Source of the DNA: Sporosarcina sp. | GTDB lineage: Bacteria > Bacillota > Bacilli > Bacillales_A > Planococcaceae | DNA length: 8,034 nt | Reading direction: 5' to 3' | Assembly (NCBI GenBank): GCA_029263945.1 | Contig: JARIDM010000084.1 | Span: 1 to 8,034 of the forward strand | Translations under genes and position numbers: made by a program | Part shown: positions 1 through 6,551 of the stretch, piece after piece | Numbering within the stretch: the first letter of the stretch is position 1 | Layout: each line of letters begins with the position of its first letter | Notes under the pieces: model-generated | Database searches by the model: none | Seen by the model: only the letters and a program-made list of their open reading frames with translations | Told to the model about the DNA's origin: nothing

Positions 1-737
1 TCGTCTACGTCTTTCGTGACATACTTCGCGATTTCTTTCACAGTTTCTGGCGCATTGCCCATCGCAACGCCATGTCCCACAAACTGTAACATTTCAACGT
101 CATTTAAATTATCTCCAAAAGCATAGACGTCCTCTTTCTTATACCCTTGGCGGTTCATATACTGCTCAATACCGTTCGCTTTCGACCCACCAGCTGGGAG
201 TACATCTAATACATATTCATGCCATCTAATGAAAGTTAACGCCGGGAAAGCTTCTCGGTAGACCGATTCCTCAGACGCCGTACAATATAGCAGTGTCTGG
301 AAAACTTCTTTTTGATTGAAGTAATAAGCATCCTTCACTGGATTCGTTACGCCAATCTCAAGCGTTCCAAAACTTTCTTCTACGTGTGCATGTTTTTCTA
401 CTGTAGACCTTAACGCTTCTCCACCCATATAAACAAGTGGATGATCATACGAATTCGCCAGTTCTAATAATTTTACCAATAACATTTTGTCAATTGGATT
501 CTTATATATTGCTTCGCTTTCTATTTCTACGTATTGCCCATTAAAACAAATAAATGAATCAATTTCTAATTCTTTTCTAAGGTCATTAATGAAATAAGGT
601 GCACGTCCAGTCGCAATTGCAACTTCATGGCCCTTTTCTTTCAACGCATAGATTGCTTCTTTTGCTGAGGCTGGCAATTGCTTATCATGGTCTAGTAACG
701 TACCGTCTATATCAAACATAATCAGTTTCTTCGTCAT
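1..737 (-). CDS. Cof-type HAD-IIB family phosphatase (C-terminus cut by window edge)
   Basis: Probable cytoplasmic sugar-phosphate or nucleotide-phosphate hydrolase of the haloacid dehalogenase superfamily, Cof/HAD-IIB type; the substrate cannot be read from the sequence. I translated 245 residues from the ATG at 737 down to the edge with no stop, close to the 255-270 usual for the family, so only a short tail is missing. Motif I is DIDGTLLD with nucleophile Asp9 and acid/base Asp11. Motif II is the Thr of ATGR (Thr43). Motif III is Lys186 in GGSKANG, and motif IV is GDNLND (Asp209, Asp213). The region between motifs II and III is the C2 cap typical of Cof proteins. The start is preceded by AGGTGAGG a few bases upstream. 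It lies downstream of ptsI on the same strand, but a strong terminator separates them, so it is probably its own unit. Family call is firm, function is not. Confidence 0.9.
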   Translation of the reverse strand, partial: MTKKLIMFDIDGTLLDHDKQLPASAKEAIYALKEKGHEVAIATGRAPYFINDLRKELEIDSFICFNGQYVEIESEAIYKNPIDKMLLVKLLELANSYDHPLVYMGGEALRSTVEKHAHVEESFGTLEIGVTNPVKDAYYFNQKEVFQTLLYCTASEESVYREAFPALTFIRWHEYVLDVLPAGGSKANGIEQYMNRQGYKKEDVYAFGDNLNDVEMLQFVGHGVAMGNAPETVKEIAKYVTKDVD

Positions 738-756
738 TTCCTCACCTACGATGACA

Positions 757-780
757 GATGTTAACATCCGTTGTATTTTA
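757..780 (-). promoter_or_regulatory. Possible promoter -10 with palindromic operator for the HAD gene
   Basis: On the minus strand a TAAAAT hexamer (780-775) is a plausible -10, with no good -35 at 17 bp. About seven bases downstream, at the expected transcription start, is a perfect 12-bp palindrome GATGTTAACATC (757-768), extended by a further two pairs beyond one mismatch (754-771). A dyad at +1 is a classic place for a repressor site. The binding protein is unknown and the promoter is weak by eye. Confidence 0.3.
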
Positions 781-857
781 TTTCTTCTAAAAGCGCAGCT
801 CGAACGCACTATGATAAATATTTGAAGAGAAGGTTAATCTTCAGACTACTTACAAAT

Positions 858-920
858 GCAAAATAAAACGAAAAGACAATATCCTTGAACTAGACTTCCA
901 GTTCAGTGACATTGCCTCCT
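858..920 (-). terminator. Intrinsic terminator of the ptsHI operon
   Basis: Read on the minus strand, GGCAATGTC (916-908) pairs with GATATTGTC (883-875) with two G-U pairs. After a 2x2 internal mismatch, TGAACT (905-900) pairs with AGTTCA (891-886) around an 8-base loop. The stem is followed by a T-rich run TCTTTTCGTTTTATTTT (down to about 858), and the preceding A/G-rich bases can pair weakly with its first Ts. It starts about 30 bases after the ptsI stop, the right place and orientation to end ptsHI transcripts. Confidence 0.75.
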
Positions 921-950
921 TTAGGGTTCGTTTTATGCATGATGTAAATT

Positions 951-2663
951 TTAATTACACGTTTTCTTAACTAATTCAACGACTTCTTCAGCAGTACCCA
1001 TTTGAAGCGCTTCTTCAACGAGTGCAGCCATGTCTTTTTGGTTTAATGTTTTAATTTGTGCACGTGCCTTCAAAATAGAAGTTGCACTCATTGAAAACTC
1101 ATCTAAACCTAGACCAAGTAATAACGGGATTGCAATTTCATCTCCGGCCATTTCTCCGCACATTCCTGTCCATTTACCTTCACGGTGAGAAGCATCAATT
1201 ACCATCTTCACAAGACGTAGAATTGCTGGATTGTATGGTTGGTATAAATATGAAACGCGTTCGTTCATACGGTCAGCAGCCATTGTATATTGAATTAAAT
1301 CGTTCGTTCCAATACTAAAGAAGTCCACTTCTTTTGCAAATTGATCTGCTAAAACGGCAGTTGATGGAATTTCAACCATGATGCCCACTTCAATCTTCTC
1401 TGCAATCGTCGTTCCAGTAGCTTCTAGCGCTACTCTCTCTTCTTCTAACATTGCTTTTGCTTGTCGGAATTCACCAAGCGTCGCAATCATCGGGAACATA
1501 ATTTTCAAGTTACCAAATGTGCTTGCACGTAAAAGTGCACGCAGTTGCGTACGGAATATTTCTGTTTCTTCTAAACATAAACGAATCGCACGGAAACCTA
1601 AAAATGGATTCATTTCTTTTGGAAGATTTAAATAAGGCAATTCTTTATCGCCACCGATATCAAGCGTTCTTACAACGACAGGCTTGCCGTCCATTCCTTG
1701 AAGAACTTTCTTGTAGGCTTCAAATTGCTCTTCTTCTGTCGGTAACTGGTCACGACCCATGTATAGGAATTCAGTTCTATAGAGTCCGATTGCTTCTCCG
1801 CCGTTATTGTTCACCCCGACTAAATCTTCAGGTGTCCCAATATTCGCAGCAAGTTCAACATGATTGCCGTCCGCTGTTAGTGTTTTTTCATCAACTAATT
1901 TTGCCCACTCAGCTTTTTGCACTTCATACTTTTTATATTCATCTTCATATTCAGCAAGTAACTCAGCAGTAGGATTAATATGTATCTTGCCATTTAACCC
2001 GTCAACAATAATCATATCTCCATCTTGGATTGACGTTGTTGCTTCACCAGTTCCTACAACTGCTGGAATTTCCAATGAACGTGCCATAATTGCAGAGTGC
2101 GATGTACGTCCACCAATATCAGTCGTAAAACCTTTTACATACTTTCGGTTCAACTGAGCTGTATCGGATGGCGTTAAATCTTCTGCGATTACGATGACTT
2201 CTTCTGAAATTTCGCTAGGGCTCATTACGCTAACACCTAATAAATGAGATAATACACGTTTCATAACATCTCGAATATCTGCTGCTCTTTCTCGCATATA
2301 TTCATTATCCATCGCTTCAAACATTGCAATAAACATATCTGACGTCTCTGACAACGCATATTCAGCATTTACTTTGTCTTCTTTAATTTTGCTTTCAATC
2401 GAACTAATAAGCTCAGGGTCTTTAAGCACTAATATATGCGCACCAAAAATGGCACCGTCTTCAGTGCCTAAGTCTTTTTCTGCACTTAATTTAATTGCTT
2501 CTAGCTCTTCTATAGATACTGCTAAAGCAGATTGAAAACGTTCAACTTCTGCTGTTACGTTTTCAACAGTTTTTTTGGTAAAAGACAAATCTGGCTCCAC
2601 CAAGCGGTATGCTTTTGCAATCGCAATACCACTTGATGCAGCAATTCCTTCTAATAAATTCAT
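951..2663 (-). CDS. ptsI: PTS Enzyme I (phosphoenolpyruvate-protein phosphotransferase)
   Basis: Cytoplasmic first enzyme of the PTS: autophosphorylates on histidine with PEP and passes the phosphate to HPr. The protein is 570 residues, the family's usual length. The N-terminal HPr-binding and swivelling domains carry the active-site motif GGRTSHSAIMARS with His189, the same number as in well-studied Enzyme I proteins. The C-terminal PEP-binding barrel shows GLYRTEFLYM, the signature FFSIGTNDLIQYTMAADR and the catalytic cysteine motif GMCGEMAGD. Its ATG overlaps the ptsH stop by one base (TAATG), so translation is probably coupled; a GAAGGA sits 11 bases upstream inside ptsH. The gene is intact with all key residues, and is followed by a hairpin terminator. 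Confidence 0.98.
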   Translation of the reverse strand: MNLLEGIAASSGIAIAKAYRLVEPDLSFTKKTVENVTAEVERFQSALAVSIEELEAIKLSAEKDLGTEDGAIFGAHILVLKDPELISSIESKIKEDKVNAEYALSETSDMFIAMFEAMDNEYMRERAADIRDVMKRVLSHLLGVSVMSPSEISEEVIVIAEDLTPSDTAQLNRKYVKGFTTDIGGRTSHSAIMARSLEIPAVVGTGEATTSIQDGDMIIVDGLNGKIHINPTAELLAEYEDEYKKYEVQKAEWAKLVDEKTLTADGNHVELAANIGTPEDLVGVNNNGGEAIGLYRTEFLYMGRDQLPTEEEQFEAYKKVLQGMDGKPVVVRTLDIGGDKELPYLNLPKEMNPFLGFRAIRLCLEETEIFRTQLRALLRASTFGNLKIMFPMIATLGEFRQAKAMLEEERVALEATGTTIAEKIEVGIMVEIPSTAVLADQFAKEVDFFSIGTNDLIQYTMAADRMNERVSYLYQPYNPAILRLVKMVIDASHREGKWTGMCGEMAGDEIAIPLLLGLGLDEFSMSATSILKARAQIKTLNQKDMAALVEEALQMGTAEEVVELVKKTCN

Positions 2664-2929
2664 TACTTAGCCAGTCCTTCGTTTTGCAACGTCTTTTCAA
2701 GCTCTTTTATTGCGTCTTGCTCATCTGATCCTTCCGCACGAATTGAAAATTCTTCTGCAGAACCAATTCCAAGTGACATAACGCCAAGAATTGACTTAAG
2801 ATTAACGTCTTTACCTTTATAAACTAAGAACACATCTGATTCAAATTTATTTGCTGTACTTACGAGCAGTGATGCTGGTCTAGCATGAATACCTGCCTGA
2901 TCCGTTACTGTAAATTTCTTTTCTACCAT
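2663..2929 (-). CDS. ptsH: Phosphocarrier protein HPr
   Basis: Small cytoplasmic phosphocarrier between Enzyme I and the sugar-specific EIIA proteins. I chose the ATG at 2929, giving 88 residues, because this places the active histidine of GIHARPAS at 15 and the regulatory serine of LKSILGVMSLG at 46, the canonical positions. Longer starts at 2935 (ATG) and 2938 (TTG) exist. The GGGAG at 2944-2940 is 10 bases before the chosen ATG but only 4 before the 2935 ATG, so the longer form cannot be excluded. Ser46 implies control by HPr kinase/phosphorylase, and HPr-Ser-P is the CcpA co-effector in Firmicutes; this fits the cre box ahead of the sugar PTS operon in this window. First gene of ptsHI. 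Confidence 0.96.
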   Translation of the reverse strand: MVEKKFTVTDQAGIHARPASLLVSTANKFESDVFLVYKGKDVNLKSILGVMSLGIGSAEEFSIRAEGSDEQDAIKELEKTLQNEGLAK

Positions 2930-3014
2930 TTTCATCAAACTCCCTTATGATTTCATTTAGGTTGAACGATTCTTACTTCAATCTGACGACTAAACATCGC
3001 ACCTATTATTATTT

Positions 3015-3023
3015 ATTTTACCA
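3015..3023 (-). promoter_or_regulatory. Candidate extended -10 promoter for ptsHI
   Basis: On the minus strand TGGTAAAAT (3023-3015) is an extended -10 (TGn plus TAAAAT, five of six matches). The hexamer 17 bp further upstream, GTGTAA, is a poor -35. The implied start near 3008 would leave an untranslated leader of about 80 bases before ptsH. I saw no cre box or antiterminator-type hairpin in this leader. The rest of the roughly 250-bp gap to the VanZ gene shows no convincing gene. Confidence 0.4.
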
Positions 3024-3068
3024 CAAGTACGCTTTAATTACACCATTTAAGGATGCATGGTTTCTCGC

Positions 3069-3097
3069 TTACTTCTATTTATTACTGTTGTTATATT
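3069..3097 (+). promoter_or_regulatory. Candidate promoter for the VanZ-like gene
   Basis: TGTTATATT (3089-3097) reads as an extended -10 (TG, one base, TATATT). The hexamer at -35 distance, TTACTT at 3069-3074, is weak. It lies about 90 bases before the VanZ-like ATG. This is a by-eye call in AT-rich DNA, where chance matches are common. Confidence 0.25.
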
Positions 3098-3188
3098 CTG
3101 AAAAGAATTTCTTTTTCATTAATAATAGATCCCCTACTTTTAATCGTCATGACTATACACGCATTGCCTCACATGTTAAAATTTTTAC

Positions 3189-3671
3189 ATGAGAAAATTA
3201 CTAATGCTTTTAATCCTTTTAGCTGTATTATTCATTTCATCAAGTCAAACCTATGAGCAACAATCCATCGTGCCGACTCTCCAAGATTGGTTCCCTAACA
3301 AACCACTTGAGTCACTGCTTTCTAAAATCGAGGTGTCTTATTGGGGTATAACGGTTTCTGTTGAAGAAAGAGGTTACTATTATTTTCTAGAATTCCTTCT
3401 TAGAAAAAGCGCGCACTTTTTCATCTTTGGGTTAATTGCGGTTGGCATTTATATTATATTACCAAAGTTTAAAGCTCGTTTTTTCACAACAGCATTTCTA
3501 ACCCTTTTGGTGGCCGCTGGAGATGAGTATCGTCAGTCTTTTAATGATGGACGGACCGCTTCTTTTGAAGACGTTCGGTTGGATATGGCTGGCGCCCTGA
3601 CAGCATTAATCATTATTTATTTGGTTCGAAAAATGCTTAAAAAGAAGCGGAAAAAGACACTGAAAGAATAG
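3189..3671 (+). CDS. VanZ-like family membrane protein
   Basis: Small integral membrane protein of 160 residues in the VanZ-like family. VanZ itself gives low-level teicoplanin resistance by an unclear mechanism; most chromosomal members have no known role and nothing here shows a resistance function. Visible features are a hydrophobic N-terminal segment (about 4-19), KSAHFFIFGLIA opening a second membrane segment (73-91), a third (98-110), then the family's DEYRQSFNDGRTAS motif (112-125) with Asp128, a fourth segment (133-146) and a Lys/Arg-rich tail. The ATG at 3189 is forced by an in-frame TAA four codons upstream (3177-3179), yet there is no recognisable Shine-Dalgarno sequence before it; ATG at 3204 is the next option. 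The gene is divergent from ptsH and convergent with the sugar PTS operon. Its stop codon lies in the loop of the terminator. Confidence 0.85.
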   Translation: MRKLLMLLILLAVLFISSSQTYEQQSIVPTLQDWFPNKPLESLLSKIEVSYWGITVSVEERGYYYFLEFLLRKSAHFFIFGLIAVGIYIILPKFKARFFTTAFLTLLVAAGDEYRQSFNDGRTASFEDVRLDMAGALTALIIIYLVRKMLKKKRKKTLKE

Positions 3672-3690
3672 CATTTCAGTGTCTTTTTTT
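3651..3690. terminator. Bidirectional intrinsic terminator between the VanZ-like gene and the PTS operon
   Basis: A perfect 13-bp stem AAAGACACTGAAA (3653-3665) with TTTCAGTGTCTTT (3674-3686) encloses an 8-base loop that contains the VanZ TAG stop. On the plus strand it ends in seven Ts; on the minus strand the A-run at 3651-3655 supplies five Ts. It therefore can stop both converging transcripts, including the one ending with EIIA at 3710. Confidence 0.93.
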
Positions 3691-3709
3691 CAAATTATTT
3701 AAAAGTTAT

Positions 3710-4126
3710 TCAAATTCCACCCGAATCATCTTGAAGTTCTTTGACTTTCACTTCAAATTGTTTAACACCTTTTTTTCCATCCTCCAGCGCCTTCTGTACA
3801 AACTCAGACACTTCCATCTCGCGTTGGAATACACCACTTAATAACATTGGGGTATTTGTTCCCCCAATCACATGTGTATTTTCTGTTACAGCTGCAATTT
3901 TACTACTCACATTAAAGGGTGTTCCACCAGCTAAGTCTGTGAAGAAAACAACGCCTGAACCTGTATCTACTTTTTTCACGGCTTCTTCTAATTGATGCCT
4001 AAGTTTTTCTGGATCTTCATTAAATGGAATAAGTTCAATTCGTTCCATTTCTCCGGCGATTAGCTGCACTGATTCATAGATTGCAGTGGGAAATGCACCA
4101 TGTCCCGTCAAAACAATTCCAATCAT
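3710..4126 (-). CDS. PTS system mannose-class EIIA component (AgaF-like)
   Basis: Cytoplasmic EIIA of the mannose class: takes phosphate from HPr and gives it to EIIB. The start at 4126 gives 138 residues and opens MIGIVLTGHG, placing the active histidine at 9, as in the family. It has AAGGG nine bases upstream. The alternative ATG at 4135 abuts that same Shine-Dalgarno sequence and so is less likely. Other family marks are FFTDLAGGTPFN (about 61-72) and GGTNTPMLLS (about 88-97); the GTN form resembles GalNAc/galactosamine (AgaF) members. Last gene of the operon, 63 bases after EIID with a strong hairpin in the gap, and followed by the shared terminator. Family is certain; sugar specificity is inferred. 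Confidence 0.93.
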   Translation of the reverse strand: MIGIVLTGHGAFPTAIYESVQLIAGEMERIELIPFNEDPEKLRHQLEEAVKKVDTGSGVVFFTDLAGGTPFNVSSKIAAVTENTHVIGGTNTPMLLSGVFQREMEVSEFVQKALEDGKKGVKQFEVKVKELQDDSGGI

Positions 4127-4149
4127 AACTTTCATCCCTTCTTACTTAG

Positions 4150-4184
4150 AAAAGGGTGACACGAAAATAAAGCATCACCCTTTT
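4150..4184 (-). terminator. Intercistronic hairpin between EIID and EIIA (possible partial terminator or RNA stabiliser)
   Basis: A perfect 10-bp stem AAAAGGGTGA (4150-4159) with TCACCCTTTT (4175-4184) and a 15-base loop fills the EIID-EIIA gap. On the minus (sense) strand it is followed by TTTTCTAAG, a short U tract that could cause partial termination. On the plus strand it has a better run of six Ts. EIIA still has its own ribosome binding site just past the hairpin. Its job, attenuation or 3'-end protection, cannot be decided by reading. Confidence 0.6.
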
Positions 4185-4189
4185 TTAAT

Positions 4190-5005
4190 TTATAAAATAT
4201 TAAAGAACGATCCTGCGAGCCCTACCAAAACGGTTAAACCAATTAACACAAGTGGTGAACGTCCTTTTTTCAATAACCAGTACATGGCCAGTGTGTAAGC
4301 TAACGGTAGCATTGCTGGCATAATCATATCTAATACGTCCGATTGTACATTTAACTCTGCTTCTCCTGAAGTCCACACATAACTAACGTTGAAAGACACA
4401 TATGTGGCAATAAGACCACCCACAACTGATAGTCCCACGATAGATGCTGCACGAGAAACATGTTTTGTACCCTCTTTTAATTTGGCAATCGCTTTAATAC
4501 CTGTCTTATATCCATATCTCATTAATCCAAATCGTACACCAAAATGAACGACGTTAAATAATATCAAGAAAATAAAAGGTCCTGCTATATTGCCTTCTAT
4601 TGCGAGCGAGGCACCTATTCCTGCTGTAATGGGCAATAAAGTTAGGAAGAACATCGCATCTCCTATACCGCCTAGCGGCCCCATTGTCGCAACTTTTATC
4701 CCACGAATAGATTCTCTATCTTCTTTTTTCTGTTCCATTGCTAGAATTATACCCATTATAAACGTCACAAGGAACGGGTGTGTATTAAAGAACTCCATAT
4801 GATCTTTCATAGACTTGCTTAAATCTTTTTTATTCTTATGGATATGGCGTAATCCAGGTAAAATTGAATAGAGCCAACCTGCTGCTTGCATACGTTCATA
4901 GTTAAAGGATGCTTGTAAAAGTAAAGATCTCCACGCCAAGTTATTTAACTGTTTGTTCGATAGATTAGGAGCTTCTGTATTGTCTACATAACCATTAGAT
5001 TCCAT
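4190..5005 (-). CDS. PTS system mannose-class EIID component (AgaE-like)
   Basis: Membrane subunit that forms the sugar-translocating complex with EIIC; EIID is found only in mannose-class PTS. At 271 residues it has the normal length. A hydrophilic N-terminal part with SLLLQASFNYERMQAAGW (28-45) and FFNTHPFLVTFIMGIILAMEQ (72 onward) leads to the family hallmark GPLGGIGDAMFF (109-120), then hydrophobic segments and a C-terminal membrane helix ending at the stop. The start ATG is set by AGGAGG nine bases upstream. It lies inside EIIC: the two genes overlap by 11 bases, which implies coupled translation and equal amounts. Intact. The sugar is inferred from the neighbouring EIIB. Confidence 0.94.
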   Translation of the reverse strand: MESNGYVDNTEAPNLSNKQLNNLAWRSLLLQASFNYERMQAAGWLYSILPGLRHIHKNKKDLSKSMKDHMEFFNTHPFLVTFIMGIILAMEQKKEDRESIRGIKVATMGPLGGIGDAMFFLTLLPITAGIGASLAIEGNIAGPFIFLILFNVVHFGVRFGLMRYGYKTGIKAIAKLKEGTKHVSRAASIVGLSVVGGLIATYVSFNVSYVWTSGEAELNVQSDVLDMIMPAMLPLAYTLAMYWLLKKGRSPLVLIGLTVLVGLAGSFFNIL

Positions 5006-5771
5006 CAGTTATTTCCTCCTCACGTGGTCCTTGATTGTTTGGATCTTGCTTGTTTTTATTTTGATTATAGTCATAGAGTGCAATAGATAGACCGATTAAC
5101 GCAATCGCTAAGATTGGTAAATTTAAATAAGCCGCGAGTATAAATCCAACAATGAAGAACATGACATATTCTACTTTCATCATTATACTTAACAACATCG
5201 CAAATCCGATTGCAGGCATGATTCCACCAGCGATAGATAGGCCATTAATAATCCACTCTGGGATTGTTTGTACAAAGGCGGCTGCTTTTTCGGCCCCAAA
5301 ATAGATGGGTAAAAATGCGATAATTGCATAAAAAGTAAATAGTATTGAGATACCTAGATAGTTTATACGTTCGATTCCCCTATAATTACCTTCTAAAGCA
5401 AACTTATCCGCTTTATGCATAACTGGAGCGAATATTGTGAAGAATAATGTAATTAGACCTTGAACTGCTACCGCAAAAGGGATTGCCACGCCGATTGCTA
5501 CATTAGGGTCTTGTCCCGTAATTATCCCGAAAGCGGTACCAATTACGCCGCCAATGACAACGTTTGGTGGCTGTGCACCAGCCAGTGGAACCATTCCCAT
5601 CCATATTAACTCTAACGTACCCCCAATAATGAGCCCAGTCGTTACATCTCCTAAAATCAACCCCACTACTAAACCAGTAACGATTGGCCGGTGAATATGC
5701 GTTAAGCCATTAAATAAATCTACTCCTGCGATTCCAGCCCACAGCGCTAATAATAATGCTTGTATCAACAT
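4995..5771 (-). CDS. PTS system mannose-class EIIC component (AgaW/AgaC-like)
   Basis: Polytopic membrane permease subunit that binds and moves the sugar, working with EIID. I chose the ATG at 5771 (258 residues, MLIQALLLALWAG) because a perfect AAGGAGG lies eight bases before it. A longer reading from a TTG at 5789 would place that Shine-Dalgarno sequence inside the coding region. The EIIC signature is visible: HRPIVTGLVVGLILGD, then GGTLELIWMGMVPLAGAQPPN, both in the first third, followed by several strongly hydrophobic segments. The last 25 or so residues are a charged, Asn/Gln-rich tail, presumably cytoplasmic. It follows EIIB after 68 bases with no clear promoter or terminator in the gap, and overlaps EIID. 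Confidence 0.94.
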   Translation of the reverse strand: MLIQALLLALWAGIAGVDLFNGLTHIHRPIVTGLVVGLILGDVTTGLIIGGTLELIWMGMVPLAGAQPPNVVIGGVIGTAFGIITGQDPNVAIGVAIPFAVAVQGLITLFFTIFAPVMHKADKFALEGNYRGIERINYLGISILFTFYAIIAFLPIYFGAEKAAAFVQTIPEWIINGLSIAGGIMPAIGFAMLLSIMMKVEYVMFFIVGFILAAYLNLPILAIALIGLSIALYDYNQNKNKQDPNNQGPREEEITDGI

Positions 5772-5839
5772 ACAGAAAACCTCCTTCAATTTTCATCTAT
5801 TTTTAATTGCATAATAACCAGAATGTCGCTTCAAAATAA

Positions 5840-6319
5840 TTAAATTAAGTCCAAAATATTCTGCCCTTTTTCAGTTGGAACTCTTCTTAAATCTAAATTC
5901 ACGCCTAATTCTCCAAGCCTCTTAAAATCTTTAATATCTTGTTCATCAACTGACACTGTAGAAGAAATTTGTTTTTTGCCTTCTTCGTAATGCATATTTC
6001 CAATATTTAAATTATCAATTGGAACGCCACCTTCTTTTAGTGCCAATGCATCTTGTACATCTTTTACAACTAAGAATATTTTTTGACGAGGGGATGCTTT
6101 ATGAATGACATCAATTGTTTTTTCTAAAGAAAAGTACCTTGTTTGGATGACATCTGGCAAAACCATATCCATTAAACTTTGCTGAACTTCATCTCCTGAA
6201 ACCTTGTCATTTGCTACGACAATCAGGTTAGCCCCCAAGTGATTTACCCATGTCACACCTACTTGACCATGGATTAATCTGTTATCAATTCTTGTTAATA
6301 AAATATTAGGATTTGTCAT
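5840..6319 (-). CDS. agaV: PTS system EIIB component, mannose class, N-acetylgalactosamine/galactosamine type
   Basis: Cytoplasmic EIIB that receives phosphate from EIIA and transfers it to the incoming sugar. It is 159 residues, the usual size, with the active-site motif TRIDNRLIHGQVG (His17). The stretches VANDKVSGDEVQQSLM, GNMHYEEGKKQISSTVSVDEQDI (positions about 107-129) and RRVPTE are, from memory, much closer to the AgaV/AgaB proteins for N-acetylgalactosamine and galactosamine than to ManX or LevE. In other Firmicutes close relatives carry glycosaminoglycan disaccharides, so that is the main alternative substrate. GGAGG is eight bases before the ATG. First gene of the operon, with a cre box and repressor-like dyads upstream. 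The symbol is given by resemblance and operon order B-C-D-A. Confidence 0.9.
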   Translation of the reverse strand: MTNPNILLTRIDNRLIHGQVGVTWVNHLGANLIVVANDKVSGDEVQQSLMDMVLPDVIQTRYFSLEKTIDVIHKASPRQKIFLVVKDVQDALALKEGGVPIDNLNIGNMHYEEGKKQISSTVSVDEQDIKDFKRLGELGVNLDLRRVPTEKGQNILDLI

Positions 6320-6368
6320 ATACTATTCCTCCAGTTTTTTTAATGATGATACACACCAAGTTAATTAA

Positions 6369-6397
6369 ATTATGTTATTTCTTACAAACCTTTTAAA
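6369..6397 (-). promoter_or_regulatory. Predicted promoter of the EIIB-EIIC-EIID-EIIA operon
   Basis: On the minus strand TTTAAA (6397-6392) as -35 is followed after exactly 17 bp by CATAAT (6374-6369) as -10. The implied start near 6362 gives a leader of about 43 bases before the EIIB ATG at 6319. The -35 is shared with the cre box. I looked for a sigma-54 -24/-12 element, as found before some mannose-class operons, and saw none. Confidence 0.5.
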
Positions 6398-6406
6398 GCG
6401 CTTACA
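6393..6406 (-). promoter_or_regulatory. cre box (CcpA binding site)
   Basis: Minus-strand TGTAAGCGCTTTAA matches the Bacillus cre consensus TGWAANCGNTNWCA at every defined position except one (A for C at position 13). The core TTAAAGCGCTTA is nearly palindromic. It overlaps the predicted -35 of the EIIB promoter, a position expected to give catabolite repression of the operon by CcpA with HPr-Ser46-P. Confidence 0.8.
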
Positions 6407-6449
6407 TTTAAACTTTTAAAATTCTTTAACTTCGTGTACTTTTAGGTAC

Positions 6450-6492
6450 TGCATGATATGCAAGTGGTTATGATATTATGTCGTCATGACCA
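6450..6492. promoter_or_regulatory. Cluster of dyads, probable GntR-family operators upstream of EIIB
   Basis: Three dyads lie close together. TGCATGATATGCA (6450-6462) is an inverted repeat with 5-bp arms. AAGTGGTTAT (6462-6471) is the exact complement of ATAACCACTT (7307-7316), which covers half of the palindrome ahead of the gntR gene. TCGTCATGACCA (6481-6492) matches that 12-bp palindrome at 9 positions. The last two are centred about 16 bp apart. Shared sequence between the two intergenic regions suggests one regulator binds both. Confidence 0.5.
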
Positions 6493-6507
6493 GTGAGGTG
6501 TGAGTAA

Positions 6508-6541
6508 TTCCAACCAAACAATATGCTGTGATTTGTTGGAA
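6508..6541 (-). other. Hairpin just downstream of gntR
   Basis: TTCCAAC (6508-6514) pairs with GTTGGAA (6535-6541), extended by three A-T pairs past one bulged base. It starts about 10 bases after the gntR stop. No T-run follows on the minus strand, so it is not a convincing intrinsic terminator; it may protect the 3' end or be incidental. If it does not terminate, gntR transcripts could run into the PTS genes. Confidence 0.35.
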
Positions 6542-6551
6542 AACTCGTTCT

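Noticed and set aside
850..912. A 20-codon minus-strand ORF starting ATGTCACTG right after AAAGGAGG.
   Set aside because: The Shine-Dalgarno-like bases are only two nucleotides from the ATG, too close, and both lie in the left arm of the ptsHI terminator hairpin, which explains them better.
1082..2157. Several plus-strand ORFs of 78-151 codons opposite ptsI.
   Set aside because: They are antisense shadows of a well-conserved gene, overlap each other, and show no family motifs.
2947..3256. Two plus-strand ORFs (81 and 67 codons) in the ptsH-VanZ gap.
   Set aside because: Composition is that of translated AT-rich spacer (Phe/Tyr/Leu-rich with no motif), and they carry no convincing ribosome binding site.
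3741..4802. Plus-strand ORFs opposite EIIA and EIID.
   Set aside because: Antisense to conserved PTS genes, with no recognisable protein features.
5772..5789. TTG start for EIIC adding six residues.
   Set aside because: It would put a perfect AAGGAGG inside the gene; the ATG at 5771 is spaced correctly from that site.
6320..6551. Possible sigma-54 promoter, as before levanase-type mannose-class PTS operons.
   Set aside because: No TGGCAC-N5-TTGC element is present on the transcribed strand, and the regulator is GntR-type rather than LevR-type.
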